From JACZST01 sp036985755 (GTDB taxonomy: Bacteria; Actinomycetota; Acidimicrobiia; Spongiisociales; UBA5794), in NCBI GenBank assembly GCA_036985755.1, contig BTQG01000046.1:1-19136 (forward strand): DNA of 19,136 bases. The letters run 5' to 3'. This document shows, in pieces, positions 1 through 8,497 of the stretch; position 1 is the first letter of the stretch; each line of letters begins with the position of its first letter. The position numbers were made by a program, and so were the translations under genes. The notes beneath the pieces were generated by a model. The model had not been told where the DNA came from. It worked only from the letters and a program-made list of their open reading frames with translations, and did no database searches.

Positions 1-255
1 CCCACCCGAGATATCGTCAGGGTGGAAGTCCAGATCGACGACGGTCCCTGGGCGGAGGCAAGTCTCGGTGAACGCGTGTCGGAACATGCCTGGCGGCAGT
101 GGGTGTACCTGTGGGATGCAGAGCCGGGACGGCATCAGTTGCGGGTCCGGGCTACCGACGGAACCGGAGAGACCCAGACCGAGGAAGTCCGCCCACCGCC
201 ACCGGACGGAGCCACGGGCTGGCACAGCATCAGGGTCAACGTATTCGAAAGCTGA
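1..255 (+). CDS. Sulfite-oxidase-like molybdopterin oxidoreductase, C-terminal fragment (5' end outside window)
   Basis: The reading frame is open from base 1 to the TGA at 253-255, so this is the tail of a gene entering from the left. The GTG at 22 is an internal Val rather than a start. The fragment has the immunoglobulin-like fold signature of the Mo-co oxidoreductase dimerisation domain: RVEVQIDDGPW, then WVYLWDAEPGRHQLRVRATD, then GWHSIRVNV at the end. In this family the domain follows the molybdopterin-binding domain, and many bacterial members are exported by Tat and oxidise sulfite or related substrates. The catalytic domain is not in the window, so substrate and export signal cannot be judged. 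It converges on the SHOCT gene across a strong hairpin. The family call is good; the exact enzyme is unknown. Confidence 0.8.
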   Translation, partial: PTRDIVRVEVQIDDGPWAEASLGERVSEHAWRQWVYLWDAEPGRHQLRVRATDGTGETQTEEVRPPPPDGATGWHSIRVNVFES

Positions 256-263
256 TACCCAAT

Positions 264-307
264 AGTTCAGGCGTCTGGTCTGCCGGAGCAGACCAGACGC
301 CTGAACT
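264..307. terminator. Perfect 19-bp hairpin, likely bidirectional terminator
   Basis: The arms at 264-282 and 289-307 are exact reverse complements (AGTTCAGGCGTCTGGTCTG on the left), with a six-base loop CCGGAG. The hairpin sits in the 70-bp gap between two convergent genes ending at 255 and 326, about 9 bases after the first stop. There is only TTGG rather than a long T-run after the plus-strand arm, and TATTGGGTA after the minus-strand arm, so it is not a classic U-tract terminator. Position and stem strength still make transcription termination the simplest reading. Confidence 0.75.
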
Positions 308-325
308 TGGCGTGGCGAGCAACGG

Positions 326-703
326 TTAGGTCGCCAGCACCTTCTGTTTCTGGGCGGCGAACTCGTCGTCGGTGAGCACGCCCTGGTCGTGCAGGCCCTT
401 CAGCTTCGCCAGCTCATCGGCCGCGCTGCCCGACCCTGCCATGTCCTGGATGTACTCGCGTTGTGCCGTCTGCTGGCCTGCGGCCCGCTGCATCGCCCGG
501 TCCTGCATGTCGTCGCCGTGGACGATGATGTATACCAACACGCCCAAGAACGGCAGGACGATCACAAAGACCACCCACAGCGCTTTGGTCAACCCCGACA
601 GGTCGGTGCGGAAGATGTCGATGAAAACCGAGATCAGCAGCCAGATCCAGACGAAGAAGAGAAAAATCCACAACATCGACCAGAACAAATCAAACAATGG
701 CAT
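326..703 (-). CDS. Small membrane protein with PLDc_N-like helices and C-terminal SHOCT domain
   Basis: This 125-residue protein starts at the ATG complementary to 701-703. The frame stays open to 769, but the ATG is chosen because a GGAAG-type ribosome site lies just upstream and the protein then begins directly with the membrane segment (MPLFDLFWSM). Two transmembrane helices lie at about residues 8-30 and 42-62, separated by a short FRTD-containing loop, as in the N-terminal domain of cardiolipin-synthase-like proteins (PLDc_N). A Gln/Ala-rich linker follows, then a SHOCT motif at about 95-123 (ADELAKLKGLHDQGVLTDDEF). SHOCT is a short oligomerisation or interaction module; no catalytic residues are visible. 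The family is common in actinobacteria and its role is unknown. It lies downstream of ftsH on the same strand, separated by 127 bp. Confidence 0.8.
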   Translation of the reverse strand: MPLFDLFWSMLWIFLFFVWIWLLISVFIDIFRTDLSGLTKALWVVFVIVLPFLGVLVYIIVHGDDMQDRAMQRAAGQQTAQREYIQDMAGSGSAADELAKLKGLHDQGVLTDDEFAAQKQKVLAT

Positions 704-774
704 CCTTGCCCACTTCCTTCCTTTTGGGACCGCGCCTCCGAAGGGCGACGGCCTACTCCCGAAGGACACACTCT

Positions 775-802
775 ACGGTATAACGACGAACGTCCGGCTC
801 AA
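775..802 (-). promoter_or_regulatory. Possible promoter of the SHOCT gene
   Basis: On the minus strand a TTGAGC (-35-like, complement of 797-802) is followed after 16 bases by TACCGT (-10-like, complement of 775-780). The element lies in the gap between the ftsH stop and the SHOCT start, about 70 bases upstream of that start. Both hexamers match consensus only partly, so this is tentative. Confidence 0.3.
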
Positions 803-830
803 CAGGCCCGGCTGGGCGACCGGCGGACCG

Positions 831-2732
<1,902 letters not shown>

Positions 2733-2850
2733 TGGGTATCCGATAGATTGCGTGGTAGCCGGTGCAACCCCGAGCGAGCCCTGCGGGGACGCTGACTGTC
2801 GGGTCTCCGCCAATCAGTGAATCGTCTCGCGAGTCGGACGGGTTCCCTGT

Positions 2851-2880
2851 GTCGTGAAACATCGCACAACCTGTCACGAC
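2851..2880. promoter_or_regulatory. Inverted repeat in the ftsH / redox-fusion divergent promoter region
   Basis: GTCGTGA (2851-2857) and TCACGAC (2874-2880) are exact inverted arms separated by 16 bases. They lie in the 207-bp gap between two divergent genes, where both promoters must sit. The smaller palindrome CTCGCGAG is at 2826-2833. Arm length and centre-to-centre spacing suit a dimeric regulator site, but no regulator family is recognised and chance is not excluded. Confidence 0.3.
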
Positions 2881-2939
2881 GGCCCGCTGGGTACCTGCGC
2901 CTTGCCGCGCAGGAGTGCGGGTCGCATCGGAGGCGAGCG

Positions 2940-5558
2940 ATGATCGAAGTTCCCTTCGCCATTGCCTTTGGAGCCGGTCTGGTCTCCACGTTGAACCCGT
3001 GCGGTTTTGCCATGTTGCCCGCCTACCTCTCCTATTTCATGGGCACCCAGCAGGACGAGGAGATGTCGCGCACCGCCTCGCTGCAACGGGCACTCGTGGT
3101 CGGCGGGGTGATGTCCCTCGCCTTCTTGCTCGTGTTCGGGGTGACCGGCCTTGCCATCACCTTCGGGTTCCGCGCCGTCATCGATTGGATCCCGTGGATC
3201 GCCCTCGGCGTCGGTGGCCTCGTCCTGATTCTCGGTATCTCGATGCTCTTCGGCTACGAGCTCACCCTGGGATTGCCCAAGGCAAAACAGGCCGGCACCG
3301 GCAAGGGGCTCCGTTCGGTGTTCGGCTTCGGCATCTCCTACGCCCTGGCTTCGCTGTCGTGCACCCTGCCCGTGTTCCTCTCGGTGGTCGCCACCCAGCT
3401 GACCGCCTCCAGCCTGGCGACGGGAGTCGCCACCTTCATCGTCTACGGGCTCGGCATGTCCATGATGCTCATGGGCATCACCGTGGTGATGGCACTGGGC
3501 AAGCAGACGATCGTTCGTCGGCTCCGCACGTCGGCTCGTTACATCAACCGGGTCTCGGGTGCGGTGCTGGTGCTCGCAGGCGGCTACATCATCTGGTTCT
3601 GGGCTACGGCCCTGTTTTCGGGGGCGGGTGCCCTCAACAACTCCGGGACGTTCCGATTCTTCGAGACACTCTCCCAGCGAGCCACCGCGTCGTTCGGTGA
3701 GAATCCCGTCTTCTGGGGACTCGCCCTTGGCGGCTTCATCGTCGCCGTGGCCGGTTACGCCTTCCTCAAGGACCGGACCACAGGCGGAGATTCCGATGAC
3801 GATTCGACCGATGGCGACGGTCCGGCCTCACCGCGGCGGCTGCTGATGAGAGGAGCAGCGTTGTTCGTCGTACTGGCGGTTGCGGCCGGTGTCTTCTTTC
3901 TCGCCGGTGGATCCTCCGATGGCTCGATGGCGACGGCGTCCGCCGAAGAGCCCCGGGCGGCCGAGATCGCCGCTGCGGGTGAACCGGCCCCGACGGACAC
4001 CTTCATCCGTTTCGATGGCGCCACAGCCTCCTTCGCCGATTACCTCGGCACACCTCTGGTGGTCAACTTCTGGGCGTCGTGGTGCCCATCGTGTGTAGCC
4101 GAGATGTCGGCGGCGATCGTGCCCGCCGAGGCTCGTTTCGGAGACGAAGTCGGGTTCATCGGGGTCAACCTCCAGGACGATCGGGATAGTGCCGTGGCGC
4201 TGATCGAGGAGACCGGAGTCACCTTCGACCTGGTCGAGGACCCCGACGGCACGTTGTACCGGAGTTTCGACGCCATCGGGATGCCATTCACCGCATTCAT
4301 CGCCGCAGATGGATCGCTCATCGAGACCCACAACGGCCCGTTGACCGAAGGTCAACTCGCCGACAAGATCACCGAGCTGCTGGCCGTGGGTTCCCAGGGG
4401 CCGACCACTTCCGGCCCCGCCGCGACCACCGGGCCCGGCGAAGCCGAGGCCGATGTCCCTGTTGTTACCCCCGACGTGGTTGTCGACCCTGTATCCGACC
4501 TGCCAAGGGCGCTGGCCCGACTCCAGGGGTGGGCGACCGATTGGAGTCGGCGCACCGTCGACCTCGACGAACTGATCGCCGGAATCCCGAGTTCGGATCC
4601 CAGGGATGTCATCCCGCCGCTCGACTTCCCCGAATACGAAAGCGTGGCCGCCGCCTCCGAATGGCTCGATGGACGGGAACCAGGGGTACTGCTCGAGATC
4701 GGTGACGTCGTTCGTTTCTTCCCGCTGCGGATCATGACCCTCCATGAGATCGTCAACGACACCATCGACGGTCGCCCCGTCGTGGTCACGTTCTGTCCCC
4801 TGTGCAACACCGCGGTGGTCTTCGACCCCACCGTCAACGGAGAGGTGCTTCGACTCGGCGTGTCGGGTCTGCTTCGCTTCAGCGATCTCGTGATGTGGGA
4901 CTCGACCACCGAGACGTTGTGGCAGCAGATCACCGGCGAGGCAATCGTCGGCGAGTTGGCAGGCACCCAGTTGGATTTGCTGCCCTCCGCCGTCATCGGA
5001 TGGGACGAGTTCCGAACCTCGTTCCCCGAAGGCCGGGTCCTCAGCCGCCAAACCGGATTTGCGCGCAACTACGGGAGGAACCCATACGTCGGATACTCGT
5101 CGAGCAGCCGGCCCTTCCTCTTCGATGGTGAAATCGACGACCGGTTCCCCGCCCTGGAGCGGGTTGTCGGAGTCACCGTCGGTGACGCCGACAAGGCCTA
5201 CCCCTTCAGCGTGATCTCCGGTCCCCGGGTCGTCAACGACATCGTCGGTGGCGTGCCGGTGGCGATCTTCTGGGGCGGAGACACCGCAGACGCACTCGAC
5301 ACCGAAAACATCGCAGAAGGCAAGGCGATCGGCACCGGCATCGCATTCGATCGGCGGGTCGGCAATGAGGTGCTCACCTTCACCGCAAACGGCGACGACA
5401 CCTTCACCGATGCACAAACCGGATCGACGTGGGATCTGCTGGGGTCGGCGACCGACGGGCCGCTCGCCGGGGAAGAACTGGACACGGTGGTGCACCGCAA
5501 CGACTTCTGGTTTGCCTGGGCCGCCTTCAACACCGGGGACCCCGTGTACGGCTCCTGA
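2940..5558 (+). CDS. CcdA/DsbD membrane domain - TlpA-like thioredoxin - DUF3179 three-module fusion
   Basis: This 872-residue protein starts at the ATG at 2940, preceded by GGAGG at 2929-2933. Residues 1-230 are a CcdA-type thiol-disulfide transporter with six helices and the two redox cysteines C21 (NPCG) and C141 (SLSCTLP). Two more helices lie at about 258-275 and 302-322, with an acidic linker between them. Residues about 345-482 form a TlpA/ResA-like thioredoxin domain with WCPSC (C382, C385) and the cis-Pro in GMPF (P449). After a Thr/Pro/Gly-rich linker, residues 520-872 are DUF3179, with the family motif TFCPLCNTAVVFD (C619, C622). The even helix count places both soluble domains outside the cytoplasm. 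There are exactly six cysteines, one pair per module, which suggests electrons pass from cytoplasmic thioredoxin through CcdA and TlpA to DUF3179. The DUF3179 function is unknown. Confidence 0.9.
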   Translation: MIEVPFAIAFGAGLVSTLNPCGFAMLPAYLSYFMGTQQDEEMSRTASLQRALVVGGVMSLAFLLVFGVTGLAITFGFRAVIDWIPWIALGVGGLVLILGISMLFGYELTLGLPKAKQAGTGKGLRSVFGFGISYALASLSCTLPVFLSVVATQLTASSLATGVATFIVYGLGMSMMLMGITVVMALGKQTIVRRLRTSARYINRVSGAVLVLAGGYIIWFWATALFSGAGALNNSGTFRFFETLSQRATASFGENPVFWGLALGGFIVAVAGYAFLKDRTTGGDSDDDSTDGDGPASPRRLLMRGAALFVVLAVAAGVFFLAGGSSDGSMATASAEEPRAAEIAAAGEPAPTDTFIRFDGATASFADYLGTPLVVNFWASWCPSCVAEMSAAIVPAEARFGDEVGFIGVNLQDDRDSAVALIEETGVTFDLVEDPDGTLYRSFDAIGMPFTAFIAADGSLIETHNGPLTEGQLADKITELLAVGSQGPTTSGPAATTGPGEAEADVPVVTPDVVVDPVSDLPRALARLQGWATDWSRRTVDLDELIAGIPSSDPRDVIPPLDFPEYESVAAASEWLDGREPGVLLEIGDVVRFFPLRIMTLHEIVNDTIDGRPVVVTFCPLCNTAVVFDPTVNGEVLRLGVSGLLRFSDLVMWDSTTETLWQQITGEAIVGELAGTQLDLLPSAVIGWDEFRTSFPEGRVLSRQTGFARNYGRNPYVGYSSSSRPFLFDGEIDDRFPALERVVGVTVGDADKAYPFSVISGPRVVNDIVGGVPVAIFWGGDTADALDTENIAEGKAIGTGIAFDRRVGNEVLTFTANGDDTFTDAQTGSTWDLLGSATDGPLAGEELDTVVHRNDFWFAWAAFNTGDPVYGS

Positions 5559-5600
5559 CCGTCAGCGAAAACAGACCGCTGCACCCATCGCCGGCGTTGG

Positions 5601-6800
5601 TTACGCGGAAATCATGGCGTTGGGATCGATGACGAACTTTTTAGCTGCACCGCTATCGAATTCACGATATCCCGTCGCCGCATCATCGAGCGTGATCACG
5701 GTGGCGTTGACCGCGCCGGCGATGTCGACTCTGTCATTGAGGATCGCCATCATCAACCCGCGGTGGTATCGCATCACCGGGCATTGCCCGGTCGTAAAGT
5801 GCAGGCTCTTCGCCCAACCAAGTCCGATCCGAATCGAGAGATTCCCAAACTTGGCCGCCTCGTCGACACCGCCTGGATCTTCGGTCACGTAGAGGCCAGG
5901 AATGCCGACTCCACCTCCCGCTGCAGTCACATCCATGACCTGGTTCAAGACCGTTGCTGGGCGCTCGACCGACGCATCGGCTCCGTGGCCTCGCGCCTCG
6001 AATCCGACACAGTCGACGGCACAATCCACCTCAGGCACGCCGACGATCTCCGCGATCTGCTCGGGAAGGGGCGCCTCGTCCTTCAGATCTATCGTCGCGC
6101 ACCCGAAACTCCGAGCTTGCGCCAGCCGTTCGTCGATCAAGTCACCCACGATGACCGTCGCAGCCCCGAGCAACCAGCTCGAGGCTGCGCAAGCCAACCC
6201 GACCGGTCCGGCACCGGCGACGTATACGGTGCTCCCGCTCGTCACCCCTGCGGTATAGGCACCGTGATATCCGGTCGGAAAAATGTCAGAGAGCATCGTC
6301 AGATCCATGATCTTCTCGAGCGCTTGGTCACGATCCGGGAACCTCAAGAGATTCCAATCGGCATAGGGCACCATCACGGACTCGGCCTGCCCCCCGATCC
6401 AACCACCCATATCGACGTAGCCGTACGCCGCCCCCGGCCGATCCGGATTCACGTTGAGACACACGCCCGTATTGCCCGTCTTACAGCTGCGACAGCGACC
6501 GCACGCGACATTGAACGGCACGGATACGATGTCGCCCACGGAGACAAACTCGACATCCCTGCCGGCCTCAACCACCTCGCCGGTGATTTCGTGTCCGAGC
6601 ACCAGACCCGGCGGCGCCGTCGTCCTCCCGCGCACCATATGCTGGTCGGAGCCACAGATGTTCGTCGATACGACCTTGAGGATTACCCCATGGTCACAGT
6701 CACGCACCCGACCCTTGTACTCCAAGTGCAAAACGGGATCGGCGATCTCTTGCGTCGCCACCTCGCCCGTTCCCAAATACACAACTCCGCGGTTAGCCAC
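5601..6800 (-). CDS. fdhA: Glutathione-independent NAD-dependent formaldehyde dehydrogenase
   Basis: This zinc-dependent medium-chain dehydrogenase oxidises formaldehyde to formate using tightly bound NAD, without glutathione. The 399-residue sequence closely follows the Pseudomonas putida enzyme: NRGVVYLG at the start, ILKVVSTNICGSDQHMVRGR with catalytic-zinc Cys49, LGHEITGE with His70, and the structural-zinc cysteines C100, C103, C106 and C114. PTGYHG (about 175-180) and the Rossmann motif GAGPVGLA (196-203) follow, and the conserved IPGLYVTEDPG is present. The GTG start at 6798-6800 is supported by GAGGAGG five bases upstream, around 6806-6812. It lies 33 bp downstream of tatA on the same strand. 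It is a plausible partner for the TMADH-like enzyme further right, whose reaction type yields formaldehyde. Some family members also accept other aldehydes or dismutate them. Confidence 0.92.
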   Translation of the reverse strand: MANRGVVYLGTGEVATQEIADPVLHLEYKGRVRDCDHGVILKVVSTNICGSDQHMVRGRTTAPPGLVLGHEITGEVVEAGRDVEFVSVGDIVSVPFNVACGRCRSCKTGNTGVCLNVNPDRPGAAYGYVDMGGWIGGQAESVMVPYADWNLLRFPDRDQALEKIMDLTMLSDIFPTGYHGAYTAGVTSGSTVYVAGAGPVGLACAASSWLLGAATVIVGDLIDERLAQARSFGCATIDLKDEAPLPEQIAEIVGVPEVDCAVDCVGFEARGHGADASVERPATVLNQVMDVTAAGGGVGIPGLYVTEDPGGVDEAAKFGNLSIRIGLGWAKSLHFTTGQCPVMRYHRGLMMAILNDRVDIAGAVNATVITLDDAATGYREFDSGAAKKFVIDPNAMISA

Positions 6801-6833
6801 ACATGCCTCCTCGGCCGATTACTCCAAACGTAC

Positions 6834-7037
6834 TCACGTGGCCGCCTCGCCAGATTCGGTAGCCGTGTCGTCTTTTGGCTCCTCCTCATCAGCGGCTCCC
6901 TCGTCGATGCTCTCGCGGAACTCCCGAAGCGATTCGCCGACCGACTTCGCCAGCTTGGGCAACCGTTTCGCTCCGAACAGGAGCAAGACCACGGCCAGGA
7001 TCACGAGCAGCTCTGGAGTTCCAATATTTCTCAGCAT
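6834..7037 (-). CDS. tatA: Twin-arginine translocase subunit TatA/TatE
   Basis: This 67-residue protein begins at the ATG complementary to 7035-7037, with a GGAGAG ribosome site about five bases upstream. It has the full TatA layout: a short polar N-terminus (MLRNIGTPE), one transmembrane helix (LLVILAVVLLLF), the FGAKRLPKLAKSVGESLREF hinge and amphipathic helix, and an acidic tail (DEEEPKDD). TatA oligomerises to form the translocation element for folded Tat substrates in the cytoplasmic membrane. tatB and tatC are not in the window. The neighbour fdhA is a cytoplasmic enzyme type, so the pairing is probably incidental co-transcription. The frame extends upstream to 7121 but lacks TatA features there. 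Confidence 0.93.
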   Translation of the reverse strand: MLRNIGTPELLVILAVVLLLFGAKRLPKLAKSVGESLREFRESIDEGAADEEEPKDDTATESGEAAT

Positions 7038-7231
7038 GGTGTCTCTCCGTTCCAGGTTGGGGTCTCGGCCCATAGGATTTCGTCGACCCTGCCGGGAGGC
7101 GCGATCGCCGTTGAGCCGCAATAGCTACGTTGGGCCTGCTTTCGCCAGGCCTTGCTTTCCCGACCTCCCACAAGGCGCCCGCCAACCATGGTTGTGCCGC
7201 AGACATTTCCGACGGCGTCACTCGAAGCCAT
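7031..7231 (-). CDS. Possible small ORF (66 aa) upstream of tatA
   Basis: A 66-codon frame starts at the ATG complementary to 7229-7231 and ends at 7031, overlapping the tatA start by seven bases (ATGCTGA arrangement). There is no ribosome site, but TATATTAT lies only six bases upstream of the ATG, which would suit a leaderless transcript of the kind common in actinobacteria. The predicted peptide (MASSDAVGNVCGTTMVGG...) matches no family I recognise, and its codon third-position bias is only moderate. It may simply be the tatA 5' leader. Low confidence. Confidence 0.2.
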   Translation of the reverse strand: MASSDAVGNVCGTTMVGGRLVGGRESKAWRKQAQRSYCGSTAIAPPGRVDEILWAETPTWNGETPC

Positions 7232-7445
7232 GCTCAGATAATATATACTTCCTGTCCCCCGCGACGGACGAACCGGGATGTGCACTCATTGACCTGCCAC
7301 AACGGAACAACGTGACGTTTGGCCCGGCGGGATGGTCCGGCGAAGGCCGTAGCCGGGTCGCTTGCAATCGCCGTGGCGCCGATAGCGGATCCCTGGGCCC
7401 TTCGCTGCGATCATCCAGCGTTCCCGCGGGACCAGGCGCCATGTC
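7038..7445. other. Intergenic region between tatA and the dppD-like gene
   Basis: This 408-bp stretch separates divergent genes. The clearest element is an AT-rich patch, ATAATATATA at about 7237-7246. On the minus strand it reads TATATTAT and could be a -10 for tatA-fdhA. On the plus strand it could equally serve the ABC genes, but no matching -35 was found for either direction. A weak minus-strand 66-codon frame covers 7031-7231. No tRNA, riboswitch-like fold or repeat was recognised in 7250-7445. Confidence 0.5.
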
Positions 7446-8495
7446 GTGACGATTGCGAAGCCCGCCGATCCAGGCCCGGCGGTCAATACCACAGGGAGTG
7501 GGTCCGAAGAGGGGGACACCACCTTGTTGGCCGTCACGAACCTTCAGACGTCGTTTGCAATCGGTCGCGATGAATTCCGCGCAGTCGACGGCGTGAGCTT
7601 CACCATCGACCGAGGCCAAGTCGTCGGGTTGGTCGGCGAGAGCGGCTCGGGAAAGAGCGTCACCGCCCTGTCCCTTTTGCGCCTCGTTCCCCGCCCAGGA
7701 CGAATCGTTGGGGGAAGCGCCTACTTCGACGGGATCGATTTGGTGAGTTGCTCCGAACCGACGATGCGCAAGATCCGGGGACGTCGCATCGGCATGATCT
7801 TCCAGGATCCCCAGACCGCTCTCAACCCGATGTTGAGTGTCGGGGTGCTCATTACCGAAGGACTTCGCACCCATTTCGACGTGGGAAAACGTGAGGCGTT
7901 CAACCAAGCTGTCGATCTGCTCCGCCAAGTCCATATATCGGACCCGGAGCGCATCATCAAGTCCTATCCCCACGAATTGAGTGGTGGAATGAAGCAACGG
8001 GTCATGGTTGCCATCGCGGTGAGTTGCCAGCCCGACTTGATGCTTGCAGACGAGCCCACGACAGCCCTTGACGTCACGGTTCAGGCCCAGATCCTCGAGT
8101 TGCTTGCGGAGACGGCAGACGCGACCGACGCAGCAATGATGCTGATCACACACGACCTGGCTGTCATTGCCGGTTACACAAGCAAGACTGTCGTGATGTT
8201 CGCCGGCAAGGTCGTTGAGATGGGCCCGACGAGAGACGTGTTCTATACGCCGCGTCATCCGTATACCGCGGAGCTGCTTCGCTCCACCCCGAGGTTGGAC
8301 CGACTTGGTTCTTCACGTGGAATCCAAGCAGCCGGCGGGTCCGAAGATGCAGACAGGGCGTCGGCCGGCTGTCGGTACGCATCCCGATGCCAGTTTGCTG
8401 AGGCACAATGCTCGGAAAAGGATCCACCCCTCGAGCCATGCGGCGACGGTCACGAAGTTGCGTGCTGGGTGAAGCCCGTCCTGGATCTCACGTGA
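7446..8495 (+). CDS. Oligopeptide/dipeptide-type ABC transporter ATP-binding protein (DppD/OppD family)
   Basis: This is one of the two ATPases that normally power a peptide-type ABC importer. From the GTG at 7446 it has 349 residues: Walker A GESGSGKS (64-71), Q-loop FQDPQTALNP (Q120), signature LSGGMKQR (178-185), Walker B LMLADEP (198-204) and switch His in THDLAV (H236). The C-terminal oligopeptide module has HPYT followed by cysteines C309, C315, C322 and C340, the spacing seen in family members reported to bind an iron-sulfur cluster. A TTG start at 7524-7526 is preceded by GAAGAGGGGG and would remove 26 unconserved residues, so it may be the true start. The stop overlaps the next gene's potential GTG start (GTGA), indicating coupling. 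No permease or binding protein is nearby. Confidence 0.9.
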   Translation: MTIAKPADPGPAVNTTGSGSEEGDTTLLAVTNLQTSFAIGRDEFRAVDGVSFTIDRGQVVGLVGESGSGKSVTALSLLRLVPRPGRIVGGSAYFDGIDLVSCSEPTMRKIRGRRIGMIFQDPQTALNPMLSVGVLITEGLRTHFDVGKREAFNQAVDLLRQVHISDPERIIKSYPHELSGGMKQRVMVAIAVSCQPDLMLADEPTTALDVTVQAQILELLAETADATDAAMMLITHDLAVIAGYTSKTVVMFAGKVVEMGPTRDVFYTPRHPYTAELLRSTPRLDRLGSSRGIQAAGGSEDADRASAGCRYASRCQFAEAQCSEKDPPLEPCGDGHEVACWVKPVLDLT

Positions 8496-8497
8496 CC

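Noticed and set aside
2733..2813. N-terminal extension of FtsH from a TTG start
   Set aside because: No ribosome site precedes the TTG, and the added 27 residues are not FtsH-like; the ATG at 2730-2732 places the first helix at the usual position.
3828..5495. 555-codon open frame on the minus strand
   Set aside because: It lies entirely antisense to the redox fusion, whose domains and motifs are unmistakable; the frame is open because of high GC and G/C-ended codons.
5563..5581. Hairpin CAGCG/CGCTG between the convergent redox fusion and fdhA genes as a terminator
   Set aside because: The stem is only five base pairs, with a nine-base loop and no T-run, so it is too weak to call.
5763..7124. 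453-codon open frame on the plus strand
   Set aside because: It spans antisense across both fdhA and tatA, two clearly recognised genes, and has no coherent domain.
7250..7445. Possible RNA element or riboswitch upstream of the dppD-like gene
   Set aside because: No conserved riboswitch core, T-box motif or strong hairpin was recognised on reading this stretch.
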